Shown here in pieces: positions 23,858 to 32,085 of a stretch of 64,000 nt of DNA. The DNA lies in contig JAEZCA010000059.1 in NCBI GenBank assembly GCA_023412665.1, positions 1 through 64,000 of the forward strand. Direction: 5' to 3'. The DNA is from Bacillota bacterium (lineage in GTDB: Bacteria; Bacillota; Clostridia; Acetivibrionales; DTU013). Position 1 is the stretch's first letter. Every line of letters starts with the position of its first letter. Position numbers and translations under genes: made by a program. The notes beneath the pieces were generated by a model. The model ran no database searches and was not told the origin of the DNA. It worked only from the letters and a program-made list of their open reading frames with translations.

Positions 23858-24742
23858 TTACAGCCTGGTTGAGATCAGATTGCCAGACTCGTATTTTTCC
23901 AGTCCTTTTCTGAAGAAGAGGTATGCCGCCGCAATATAAAGAGCATCTACGGCCAGAAGGATCAGCAGGCCGTACCAGCTGAACGAAGATAAAAGCCTTA
24001 TAGGCATGAAGACTATGAAGCCGGCAGGAATGATGGTATACATGATCAGCTTGATTTCCTTCCTGTAAATGCTGTCCGGATAAAGTGAAAAATTCAATAG
24101 AAACTCCATGACCATCCTCGATATTGTTGAAGAATTTCCAATGAAAAAGGTCAGAGTCCCTGCGCTGGTCAAAACAGCCCCCATAAGCAGTCCGCCGGCG
24201 GCCGTGAATAATATGAACAGCAGCAGCCTCAAGGGGTCAGGACCAAACATGGCAAAAAACAAAACAAATCCGAATATCAGATCACCCCAGGCAGACAGAT
24301 CCATCCTCGAGCACTGAACATTCACATAAACATTTTTAGGCTGCAGCAGAAACGTGTCCAGCTCACCGTTCATTATGACCTCGGGAAGCCTCCTTACATT
24401 GCCGAAAACAATGTGGACGGCCCCGAATGTGGACGCAGCCAGCGCCCAAATCAGCATGACCTCCCTGAAACCATAACCTCCTATGGATGAAACCTTTTGA
24501 AATATCACCCACCAGAAGAATATAAAGAAGGCATTGTTCAAAAACATCCCCAGAGCCTGTGTTATAAAGCTCGCCCTGTATTCCATGGCCGACTGCAGAT
24601 TGTATTTGAAATACAGTCCGATGAGCTTCAGATGCTTTAATGCAGATGAACCGGAATCAGATGATCCCCCTGTCCTAACCGGCTCCTGAGCATTAGCTGC
24701 TCCCTGACCTGCTGAACTGTCAGTTTTCAGATCTCTTTTCAT
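23858..24742 (-). CDS. ABC-2 family transporter permease (PF06182 type), second subunit
   Basis: About 294 residues from the ATG at 24742, since an in-frame ATG at 24757 lies on the GGAGG itself. After a ~35-residue hydrophilic, Gly/Ser-rich N-terminus come six transmembrane helices (LGMFLNNAFFIFFWWVIF, LIFGFVLFFAMFG, PLRLLLFILFTAAGGLLMGAVL and others). The signature IVFGNVRRLPEVIMNGELDTFLLQP is typical of this permease family. It starts five bases after the preceding permease gene and forms a heteromeric exporter with it and the ATPase. Substrate unknown; drug or peptide/lipid export is usual. Confidence 0.88.
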   Translation of the reverse strand: MKRDLKTDSSAGQGAANAQEPVRTGGSSDSGSSALKHLKLIGLYFKYNLQSAMEYRASFITQALGMFLNNAFFIFFWWVIFQKVSSIGGYGFREVMLIWALAASTFGAVHIVFGNVRRLPEVIMNGELDTFLLQPKNVYVNVQCSRMDLSAWGDLIFGFVLFFAMFGPDPLRLLLFILFTAAGGLLMGAVLTSAGTLTFFIGNSSTISRMVMEFLLNFSLYPDSIYRKEIKLIMYTIIPAGFIVFMPIRLLSSFSWYGLLILLAVDALYIAAAYLFFRKGLEKYESGNLISTRL

Positions 24743-24746
24743 GTCA

Positions 24747-25538
24747 TTAACCTCCATTTACATTCAGCTTATTTACTCCCCTCAAATAGACCAACTGTGA
24801 AAGGACAGCGAAAAACACTGTATAAAAAAGCTGTACCGGCAGGATATCAAGCATGGCTTCAATTGAAAAAGCGGTCAGAAGCCTTGCCGGAGCATATGCA
24901 ATATATGAAAACGGCAAAAGGACAGCGATTTTCCTTATGGCATCGGGCAGGAATTCAAGCGGCAGAAACAATCCCAGCATGAATGACAGCTTTTGAGCGA
25001 TCCAGAAAAATGCCGAATTGTCTTCGGTCCAAAAAGCAGTCATTCCTATAAATGCATCCATAAAGAAATTGAGAAGTATCCCAATGACAACCGAAAGCAA
25101 TACTGCCGGAAGCGACTCCCATCTGAAGCCTTCCAGTCCTCCGACATATAAAAATCCAAGCAGCAGCCCGACAGGGAGATTAACAATAAGCCTTGTAATT
25201 ATCTGGCCGATCCCGTCCGAGAGCTGATAGCGTATGAAGCTGTAGGGCTTATTGAGTTTATATGCTATTCCGCCGCCCTTTATTTCTTCATTCATGCTGC
25301 GGAAGACTTCACTTTTTGAAAGCATGACCATTTCTGCCGCAATATAATACCATACCAGCCTGTTTACAGTGTATCCTTCCGTAGATCCATCACTGATCGA
25401 TATTGCCTGCCAAAGTTGCATGAAAATGAATATTATCAGTGCAAAGAAAAACGCTCCTGCAAAGAAGTTTGCAGTATATACAAGATTATTACGGATGCTT
25501 GTTTTTGTGACGAGCAGATATTTGATCAATCTTTTCAA
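24747..25538 (-). CDS. ABC-2 family transporter permease (PF06182 type), first subunit
   Basis: 263 residues; TTG start with AAGGAGGGG six bases upstream. Six transmembrane helices are visible (FAGAFFFALIIFIFMQLW, PVGLLLGFLYVGGL, LPAVLLSVVIGILLNFFM, LSFMLGLFLPLEFLP and others), with the family-typical MVMLSKSEVFRSMNEEIKGGGIAYKLNKPYSF cytosolic segment (in pieces). It is followed almost immediately by the second permease and preceded by 25 bases from the ATPase gene, so the three are one operon. Confidence 0.88.
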   Translation of the reverse strand: MKRLIKYLLVTKTSIRNNLVYTANFFAGAFFFALIIFIFMQLWQAISISDGSTEGYTVNRLVWYYIAAEMVMLSKSEVFRSMNEEIKGGGIAYKLNKPYSFIRYQLSDGIGQIITRLIVNLPVGLLLGFLYVGGLEGFRWESLPAVLLSVVIGILLNFFMDAFIGMTAFWTEDNSAFFWIAQKLSFMLGLFLPLEFLPDAIRKIAVLLPFSYIAYAPARLLTAFSIEAMLDILPVQLFYTVFFAVLSQLVYLRGVNKLNVNGG

Positions 25539-25562
25539 TCCAGCCCCTCCTTCCTGTTCAGA

Positions 25563-26594
25563 CTACTCCGGACTATTACCGGTGGCCGGTTCTTCAAGCC
25601 CCTTATCCCTGTATATGTCCCCAATGATCTTCTCCATAGGGATGTCGGAAATAGTCACGTCCAGAATACTTCCCGCCTGCATCAGACGCACCATGATTTC
25701 CTGGATGCTCTCCTTCTTTTCATTGACTTCTATCTTCATGGAAGTATCCTTGCTTTTAACGATGCTGAGCCCTTCAAGCCTGCTCACATCCGTAAGGGTA
25801 CCATATTTCACATCAATTATTTTCCTGTTCAGATAACCGTATTTCAGTTCTTTAATGCTGCTGTCCATTACGATCCTGCCATGGTTGATGATGACAGCCC
25901 TGCTGCATAGCTGCTCAACATCTCCTATATCGTGGCTGGTCAGGAATATTGTTGTTTTTTCTTCCTTGTTGAGACGTGATATCAATTCTCTTATGTTCTG
26001 CTTTACTATCACATCAAGACCTATCGTAGGCTCATCAAGGAATATGATCTCCGGCTTGTGGAGTATGGAGGCAGCAAATTCACACCTCATTCGCTGACCA
26101 AGAGAAAGCTTCCTGACAGGTGTATCAATGAGGTCTTTGATTTCGATCAGTTCTATGACCTCAGAGATCCTTTTGTCAAGCACCCCCTTATCCAGTTCAT
26201 AAATGGCTCCCAGCAGCCTGAAGCTGTCGATGGCCGGCAGATGGAACCATAGCTGGGATTTTTGGCCGAAAACGCTCCCTATCCTGAATGAAAGAGCTTT
26301 ACGCTGCTTACGGGGATCCAGTCCAAGCACGGACATATTCCCTGATGTGGGGTGCAAGATCCCTGTCAGCATTTTGATAGTCGTGGACTTCCCGGCGCCA
26401 TTAGGACCAAGGAATGCCGTCAATTCACCCTTCCCTACCTCAAGATCAATGCCGTGCACAGCCTCTATCTCTCTGAACTCGGGTTTCACAAGAGCTCTGA
26501 CGCTTCCCTTAAAGCCTTCCTTCTTTACTTTGGTCCTGAATACCTTTCTCAGTCCTTCGGTCCTTATTGCCGTTTCAGTTGCACAGCCTGTCAT
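25563..26594 (-). CDS. ABC transporter ATP-binding protein
   Basis: 343 residues from the ATG at 26594 (GGAGGTGG five bases upstream); the longer frame to 26723 runs through the terminator of the leader and is rejected. Motifs: Walker A GPNGAGKST, Q-loop GSVFGQKSQLWF, signature LSLGQRMRCEFAAS, Walker B IIFLDEPTIGLD and switch LTSHDIGDVE. About 90 further residues form a C-terminal regulatory domain. It is of the exporter type paired with PF06182 permeases. Expression probably depends on read-through of the leader terminator. Confidence 0.93.
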   Translation of the reverse strand: MTGCATETAIRTEGLRKVFRTKVKKEGFKGSVRALVKPEFREIEAVHGIDLEVGKGELTAFLGPNGAGKSTTIKMLTGILHPTSGNMSVLGLDPRKQRKALSFRIGSVFGQKSQLWFHLPAIDSFRLLGAIYELDKGVLDKRISEVIELIEIKDLIDTPVRKLSLGQRMRCEFAASILHKPEIIFLDEPTIGLDVIVKQNIRELISRLNKEEKTTIFLTSHDIGDVEQLCSRAVIINHGRIVMDSSIKELKYGYLNRKIIDVKYGTLTDVSRLEGLSIVKSKDTSMKIEVNEKKESIQEIMVRLMQAGSILDVTISDIPMEKIIGDIYRDKGLEEPATGNSPE

Positions 26595-26750
26595 ACACCC
26601 ACCTCCAACAGCTTTGTCAAACAACCGCCCACCACGCAAAAAACCCCGCAAAGTCACATTTAAAAGTGACTCCGCAGGGCTCAGATCCCAGCGTGTAGGG
26701 CTGTTGGCCCCTATGCCGCTCAAGCTCCACGCTTTTAGGCATACTCTCTT
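26595..26750 (-). promoter_or_regulatory. Structured leader RNA of the ABC exporter operon (riboswitch-like, class not recognised)
   Basis: Between a promoter and the ATPase gene, the minus-strand RNA can form P1 (26738-26743 with 26712-26717, TATGCC/GGCATA), P2 (26728-26733 with 26690-26695, AGCGTG/CACGCT) and a GGGC/GCCC hairpin between them. The 5' arm of P2 lies inside the P1 loop and its 3' arm beyond it, which is a pseudoknot topology. A strong terminator follows. This is the layout of a ligand-responsive attenuator. It does not match any riboswitch class I know. A 41-codon frame (ATG CCT AAA) overlaps it but has no ribosome site. Confidence 0.5.
26638..26679 (-). terminator. Leader terminator (attenuator) of the ABC exporter operon
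   Basis: A 14-base-pair stem (26666-26679 with 26644-26657, three or four G-U pairs, 8-base loop) followed by six U residues in the minus-strand RNA. It lies 44 bases before the ATPase start codon, downstream of a promoter, so it must be bypassed for expression. Confidence 0.85.
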
Positions 26751-26757
26751 TTGAGAT

Positions 26758-26786
26758 ATTTTGCCACGTTCTCATAGTTTTGTCAA
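26758..26786 (-). promoter_or_regulatory. SigA-type promoter of the ABC exporter leader
   Basis: TTGACA (complement of 26781-26786) and CAAAAT (complement of 26758-26763), spacer 17 bases. It lies just after the last V-ATPase gene. Confidence 0.6.
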
Positions 26787-26813
26787 TACCTATGATTACA
26801 TCTGAATAACTGT

Positions 26814-27440
26814 CTAACTGTCGTGTCTGGCACTATATTTCTTTACCTTTTTAAGGCGGAAGAAATCTTCCCGCTCCTTCTCTTCCAGCACTTCCTGGAT
26901 ATACTTGACCTGCTCCTTGTATTTTGGTATCTGGATATGCTGCAGGGCATTTGTCCTCTTGTTGGTCTTTTCTATTTCCTTTGCCAGCTTGAAAATGGAA
27001 TTTTCGATCTGCGCCAGCTCATATATGCTGTAACGAACCTCGTTGAATTTCTGCCGCGCGATATCCAGTGATATGTTTGAATTATAAAAGCCATATACCG
27101 GCTTGAACTCCTGCTTTTTGTACCTTACCGTCGGGATATCCACTCCCATTACGCTCTTGAGCAGGACTTCAAAGTTCTCATCGGCGGGTATGCTGTTGGT
27201 TATGTCGTCTACATCACGAAGGCCCATTGTTATGTTAGCTTCCTGAAGAGCCAGGTATGCATCAGCTATTGTTGAATACATCTTCTCCTGTATATCCTTG
27301 GACTTGTCGACCAGATTCATCATCTCCCTGATCAGCACGTTCCTTTTTTTATCAAGCAGCTCAAAGCCCTTCTTTGAAAGCGCCAATGAGGATTTTGCCT
27401 TCATGAGGCTGGATTTGGTAGGGGCAATCATCTGTGCCAT
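26814..27440 (-). CDS. ntpD: V-type ATP synthase subunit D (central stalk)
   Basis: 208 residues, nearly all helical, beginning APTKSSLMKAKSSLALSKKGFELLDKKRNVLIREMM (in pieces), the conserved start of subunit D, which forms the coiled-coil rotor shaft. The C-terminal helix (LAKEIEKTNKRTNALQHIQIP) matches the family. It is the last gene of the nine-gene operon and starts three bases after the stop of ntpB. Confidence 0.96.
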   Translation of the reverse strand: MAQMIAPTKSSLMKAKSSLALSKKGFELLDKKRNVLIREMMNLVDKSKDIQEKMYSTIADAYLALQEANITMGLRDVDDITNSIPADENFEVLLKSVMGVDIPTVRYKKQEFKPVYGFYNSNISLDIARQKFNEVRYSIYELAQIENSIFKLAKEIEKTNKRTNALQHIQIPKYKEQVKYIQEVLEEKEREDFFRLKKVKKYSARHDS

Positions 27441-27442
27441 TG

Positions 27443-28825
27443 TCAGATATCCTTGCCTTTCCTGTAATACTTGTTCAGTATGTCAATATCTACACGATCC
27501 AACTCACCCTCGGGAAGCAGCGACAATATATCCCACCCAAGGTCCAGTGTCTCCCTGATGCTCCGGTTTTCGCCGCCCTGTGAAATGAACCTGCTTTCCA
27601 GTTCACGCCCGAAATTCAGATACATCTTGTCTATATCGTTCAGATCCTCCTCGCCAATTATCTGGGAAAGGGATCTTACCTCCTGCACCCGGGAATAGGC
27701 TGCAAATATCTGGCTCGACAGATCCGCATGGTCTTCCCTGGTATAGTCCGCGCCGATACCATCCTTCATCAGCCTTGAAAGCGAGGGCAGTATGTCCACC
27801 GGAGGGTATATGCCCTTCTGGTTGAACTCACGATTAAGAACGATCTGCCCTTCTGTAATAAAGCCGGTAAGGTCAGGTATGGGGTGAGTTATATCATCAT
27901 TTGGCATAGTAAGTATAGGAATGAGGGTTATGGAGCCTTCCTTGCCCTTTAGCATCCCGGCCCTTTCGTAAATCGTTGAAAGATCGCTGTATAAATAACC
28001 CGGGTAACCTTTTCGCGAAGGGACCTCCTCCTTTGCGGACGATATTTCACGAAGGGCCTCCGCATAGCTCGTCATATCAGTAAGAATGACCAGCACATGC
28101 ATATCCAGCTTGAAGGCAAGATACTCGGCTGCCGTAAGAGCACATCTGGGAGTTGATATCCTCTCCACTATAGGCGCATCTGCGGTGTTGAGATACATTA
28201 CTACATGGTCCAGTACGCCGGTGGATTGAAAGCTTTTAATAAAAAAGTCTGCATCATCATGCCTGATACCCATTGCTCCGAATACGACGGCAAAGTTATC
28301 GCTTTTAGCCCCTTCGATCCTGGCCTGCTTCACGATCTGCGCAGCCAGTTCATTATGGGAAATGCCGCTCCCTGAAAAAATGGGAAGCTTCTGTCCCCTT
28401 ATCAGCGTCATAAGAGCATCTATGGAGGAAATGCCTGTCTGTATGAAGTTCCTCGGATACTTTCTTGCCACAGGGTTTATAGGGCGCCCGTTTATATTCT
28501 GCCTGAAGGGCGATACGATCTGATACAGGTCATCGATGGGCTCGCCTGCTCCGTTGAAGGTTCTGCCAAGTATCTCCCTGGACAGCGGTATCGACATTGG
28601 CTCGCCCTTGAATTCTACGGACGCATTTCTGGTCGAAATCCCTGCCGTCCCTTCAAACACTTGTATTATTGCACTCGTACCGTCTATTTTGATTATCTTT
28701 CCCTTTTTGACAACATCATTGTCCAATCTGATGGATACCATTTCGCCATATGCGGCATCCCTGACATTGGAAAGCACGATAAGCGGGCCTTCCACCTTAT
28801 CCAGCTTTTTATATTCTATCCTCAT
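27443..28825 (-). CDS. ntpB: V-type ATP synthase subunit B (non-catalytic)
   Basis: 460 residues. It shows the B-subunit pattern: LGRTFNGAGEPID, INPVARKYPRNFIQTGIS, LPIFSGSGISHNELAAQI (no intact Walker A, as expected for the regulatory subunit), MTSYAEALREISSA, and RKGYPGYLYSDLSTIYERAG. It alternates with subunit A in the A3B3 head. Its start lies 35 bases after ntpA. Confidence 0.97.
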   Translation of the reverse strand: MRIEYKKLDKVEGPLIVLSNVRDAAYGEMVSIRLDNDVVKKGKIIKIDGTSAIIQVFEGTAGISTRNASVEFKGEPMSIPLSREILGRTFNGAGEPIDDLYQIVSPFRQNINGRPINPVARKYPRNFIQTGISSIDALMTLIRGQKLPIFSGSGISHNELAAQIVKQARIEGAKSDNFAVVFGAMGIRHDDADFFIKSFQSTGVLDHVVMYLNTADAPIVERISTPRCALTAAEYLAFKLDMHVLVILTDMTSYAEALREISSAKEEVPSRKGYPGYLYSDLSTIYERAGMLKGKEGSITLIPILTMPNDDITHPIPDLTGFITEGQIVLNREFNQKGIYPPVDILPSLSRLMKDGIGADYTREDHADLSSQIFAAYSRVQEVRSLSQIIGEEDLNDIDKMYLNFGRELESRFISQGGENRSIRETLDLGWDILSLLPEGELDRVDIDILNKYYRKGKDI

Positions 28826-28860
28826 AGCTTAACCTCGAACATTAAAGATTGTTCCCGACC

Positions 28861-30630
28861 CTACTCGTATTTCTGACTCAGTTCCTTATACACCTGTACG
28901 ATTCTGTCACTCAATTCATCAAGCAGCTCAAGCCTGTCATTGGGTACGCTGTCCTTCATCCTCAGCACCTCCTGTACAATGTCCTGGCTTCTGATCGATG
29001 AGATCGGTATGCCTATCTTTACACAATGCAAGGCACTTTCGTACAGCGTTTCTATAACCTTCAGCATTTTATACTGCTTGACCGGCACTGTATAGGTGTC
29101 TTCCTTGTGCAGTGCATTCTGCTGCAGGAAACCTTTCTTGATTATCCTTGCTATTTCCAGTACCAGCGCCTGGTCATTGGGGAGCACATCCTCACCGACA
29201 AGCTGCACTATTTCATTCAGCTTCTCTTCCTCCTGCAGGAGCCTTATCATCTTTCCCCTGAGCTGCAGCATGTCAGCCGCCACATTCTCGGAATACCAGT
29301 CCTGAAGCATTGTTATATACCCGCTGTAGCTGGTCAGATAATTTATGGCCGGATAATGCCTGGCATAGGCGAGCTTTTTATCTAGCGCCAGGAAGGTGGT
29401 GACAAACCTTTTTGTATTTTCGGTGACAGGCTCGGAAAAGTCTCCTCCCGGAGGCGAGACAGCGCCGATGATCGTGACTGATGCTTCCTGTCCTCCGAGT
29501 GTCTGGACGCAGCCCGCTCTTTCATAAAACTCTGCCAGCCTAGAAGGAAGGTAAGCAGGATATCCCTCCTCGGCAGGCATTTCCTCAAGGCGGCCAGATA
29601 TCTCTCTGAGCGCCTCTGCCCATCTGGATGTCGAGTCGGCCATCAATGCCACATCATAGCCCATATCCCTGTAATACTCCGCCATGGTGATGCCGGTATA
29701 AATACTGGCCTCACGCGCTGCAACAGGCATATTGGAGGTGTTTGCTATAAGTATTGTCCTTTCCATGAGCGGCCTTCCGGTCCTGGGATCCATAAGCGCC
29801 GGAAATTCCTCAAGTACATCCGTCATCTCGTTTCCGCGTTCACCGCAGCCAACATATATGATTATGTCCGCATCGCTCCATTTGGCAAGCTGATGCTGGG
29901 TAACAGTCTTGCCGGTCCCGAATCCTCCGGGCACTCCGACGGTCCCACCCTTTGCAACCGGATAGAAGCTGTCGATTACCCGCTGTCCTGTAACCAACGG
30001 CTTGTAAATAGGCACTCTTCTGGCAATCGGCCTGGGCTGTCTCACCGGCCATTTACTGGAGAGCTTAAGTTCAACCCTGCTCCTGTTTGCCTTTTCGAGC
30101 ACAACAACAGTATCATTTATTGTATAATCTCCGTCCGGCACAGCCTCGATTACTTTTCCTCTGATATTTGCAGGCACCATCAGCCTGTGAACTATGCTCA
30201 GGGTCTCCTGTACAGTGGTATATACCATACCGGGCTTCAATTCATCCCCCGGCTTTACAGTTATGCGGGCGGGCCATTTCTTTTCTTCATCCAGCGACAG
30301 AAGTCCTATTCCTTCGGGGATAAAATCGCTGGACATGTTGTTGATCCTCTCCAGCGGTCTTTGTATGCCGTCAAAAATATTGCCGAGCATGCCCGGTCCC
30401 AGAGTAACGGACAGGGGGTTCCCTGTGTAGAGTATCCTTTCTCCGGCCTTCAGGCCTTCGGTTTCCTCATACACCTGCACAGTGGCAACATCACCGTCTA
30501 TTGAAACGACCTCCCCGATCAGCCTGTTGTTTCCGACCGTGACCATTTCATTGAGCTTGAAGGCTCCCATATTAATGCCCTTTACGACAGGACCGTTGAT
30601 AAGTTGTACAATACCCTCTTTATTTTCCAT
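28861..30630 (-). CDS. ntpA: V-type ATP synthase subunit A (catalytic)
   Basis: 589 residues from the ATG at 30630 (GGGTGAT six bases upstream). The Walker A motif GGFGTGKT lies near residue 230, preceded by the V/A-type insertion domain (GIGLLSLDEEKKWPARI and KPGDELKPGMV). Later motifs are GCGERGNEMTDVL, ADSTSRWAEALREIS and EEGYPAYLPSRLAEFYERAG. It hydrolyses or makes ATP at the A/B interface. The start codon almost touches the ntpE stop, so translation is coupled. Confidence 0.97.
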   Translation of the reverse strand: MENKEGIVQLINGPVVKGINMGAFKLNEMVTVGNNRLIGEVVSIDGDVATVQVYEETEGLKAGERILYTGNPLSVTLGPGMLGNIFDGIQRPLERINNMSSDFIPEGIGLLSLDEEKKWPARITVKPGDELKPGMVYTTVQETLSIVHRLMVPANIRGKVIEAVPDGDYTINDTVVVLEKANRSRVELKLSSKWPVRQPRPIARRVPIYKPLVTGQRVIDSFYPVAKGGTVGVPGGFGTGKTVTQHQLAKWSDADIIIYVGCGERGNEMTDVLEEFPALMDPRTGRPLMERTILIANTSNMPVAAREASIYTGITMAEYYRDMGYDVALMADSTSRWAEALREISGRLEEMPAEEGYPAYLPSRLAEFYERAGCVQTLGGQEASVTIIGAVSPPGGDFSEPVTENTKRFVTTFLALDKKLAYARHYPAINYLTSYSGYITMLQDWYSENVAADMLQLRGKMIRLLQEEEKLNEIVQLVGEDVLPNDQALVLEIARIIKKGFLQQNALHKEDTYTVPVKQYKMLKVIETLYESALHCVKIGIPISSIRSQDIVQEVLRMKDSVPNDRLELLDELSDRIVQVYKELSQKYE

Positions 30631-30631
30631 T

Positions 30632-31255
30632 TTAATCACCCGTTTCAATAGCCTGGAACAATGTCTGCATAATATATGATCTGTTGTCCTCCAGCAATGA
30701 TTTTAAGGACATATCGATACGTATATTGTTTTCTGGATCCTCCACTATAAAACCGCCTGTTATATCGTCTTCAGCCGGTTTGAACACAAGCTCCTCCCAC
30801 TTTGCATCAGAAAGGACCTGTCTTAGAAGAACTGAATATTTATCGCAGTCCCTGCCGGCGAGAGAAATCTCAAGTCTTTTTGATGCGGGAACCAATGTCT
30901 CGAGCTTGCCGGCGAGCTTCTTCATATACGCTGTATAACCTTCGGAGTCTGCAAACGTATCAAGTTCTTTTTTTATACGGTCCATCAGGACAGAAAAATA
31001 CTTCTCCTTCAGGAACATATACTCTTTTTTGAGCTCTACCCTGTTCCTGCTTATCTGTTCAGTCCTTTCGGCCTCTGACCTTTTTCTTGCCGAATTGATG
31101 ATATTCTCTGCCTCTTTATCGACCGCTTCCTTGTCCTTTTGCATTTTGACCTCATATTCCTTCCTGAGCTTTTCCATCTCAAGCTTGAAGGCTTCATCCA
31201 TTGTCCTGTGCAAAAGGTTTGAGAACAGTGATAATTTTTGTTCTATCGTTACCAT
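30632..31255 (-). CDS. ntpE: V-type ATP synthase subunit E (peripheral stalk)
   Basis: 207 residues. The long N-terminal coiled coil (about 10-95, KLEMEKLRKEYEVKMQKDKEAV, IINSARKRSEAERTEQISRNR) and a globular C-terminus containing DDITGGFIVEDPENNIRIDMSLKSLLE, which is the conserved end of subunit E. It pairs with the small coiled-coil subunit encoded first in the operon to form the stator stalk. Confidence 0.93.
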   Translation of the reverse strand: MVTIEQKLSLFSNLLHRTMDEAFKLEMEKLRKEYEVKMQKDKEAVDKEAENIINSARKRSEAERTEQISRNRVELKKEYMFLKEKYFSVLMDRIKKELDTFADSEGYTAYMKKLAGKLETLVPASKRLEISLAGRDCDKYSVLLRQVLSDAKWEELVFKPAEDDITGGFIVEDPENNIRIDMSLKSLLEDNRSYIMQTLFQAIETGD

Positions 31256-31264
31256 ATGACCACC

Positions 31265-31573
31265 TCAAATATGAATGCCAACCGAATCTCTTATATAGTT
31301 CGTGATCTTGTCAGCGGAGCGTGTACTGCCGTGTCTGCCAGGTATTTCCACTATCAATGGCTTTTTAGCCTTCAGCTTAAGCTTGAGTATCTCATCTTCG
31401 ACCATATCGACCAGATTCTCTGTCAGGATCAATATGCCGATATCCTCATTTTTCATAGCTGTTTTAACGGCATCAAGCACTTCCTCACGCGTAAGGGCCA
31501 GTACTCCGTCTATTCCGGCCAGTCTCATGCCGACCAGCGCATCTCTTTTATCACTTATCAAAAACGATTTCAT
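31265..31573 (-). CDS. ntpG: V-type ATP synthase subunit F
   Basis: 102 residues from the ATG at 31573 (GGGGAG six bases upstream); a TTG at 31591 is also open. The start FLISDKRDALVGMRLAGIDG and IGILILTENLVDMVEDEIL match the small Rossmann-like F subunit that caps subunit D in the rotor. The protein ends with RHGSTRSADKITNYIRDSVGI. Confidence 0.93.
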   Translation of the reverse strand: MKSFLISDKRDALVGMRLAGIDGVLALTREEVLDAVKTAMKNEDIGILILTENLVDMVEDEILKLKLKAKKPLIVEIPGRHGSTRSADKITNYIRDSVGIHI

Positions 31574-31602
31574 AAGATCTCCCCGCGGCAAATCCTCATA
31601 AA

Positions 31603-32043
31603 TTAAACAAACAGTATCAGGATCGATATGATCATACCGTAAATAGCGATACCTTCAGCCATACCGACAAATATCAGCGTCTTTCCAAGTATTGACGAGT
31701 CCTCTGCAACCGCTCCTATGGCAGATGATCCGACGGATCCGACTGCAAGTCCTGTACCTATAGTAGCCAGACCTGTACTTATTGCTGCTGCGAGGTACTT
31801 AAAGCCCTCTCCCATCGACATCCCGGCTGCGGTAGCTGCTTGCACTGCTTCACCTGCTGCATATACCGGATGACCTGATACCATGAGCACTATCATAGTG
31901 ATCATCACTGTTCCAAATGCCGAAACAGAAGTAAGTATGGCTTTTTTTACGCTGCCTTTCTTGTTCCTTCTCATAGCTCTGCGTCCATATATAACGGTGC
32001 CTGCTGCTATTCCCACTGCCAATGCTAATAATACCAACTGCAT
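31603..32043 (-). CDS. ntpK: V-type ATP synthase subunit K (proteolipid ring)
   Basis: 146 residues with four transmembrane helices, i.e. two helical hairpins. Only the second has the ion-binding carboxylate, in FVGMAEGIAIYG (about residue 130). The first hairpin has no acidic residue and is separated by a basic loop (RRAMRRNKKGS). The third helix is Gly-rich (ISTGLATIGTGLAVGSVGSS). One carboxylate per four helices is the V-type ATPase pattern. I do not see the Gln of the known Na+ ring signature, but ion choice cannot be settled by eye. Confidence 0.93.
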   Translation of the reverse strand: MQLVLLALAVGIAAGTVIYGRRAMRRNKKGSVKKAILTSVSAFGTVMITMIVLMVSGHPVYAAGEAVQAATAAGMSMGEGFKYLAAAISTGLATIGTGLAVGSVGSSAIGAVAEDSSILGKTLIFVGMAEGIAIYGMIISILILFV

Positions 32044-32085
32044 AATGATTCTCCCCTTCTCTTTTAATATATTTGAAATAATATC

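Noticed and set aside
26620..26745. 41-codon frame inside the ABC-exporter leader as a ribosome-stalling leader peptide
   Set aside because: Its ATG lies one base after a weak GAGAG and it reads through the terminator stem; the RNA structure explains the sequence better. Not fully excluded.
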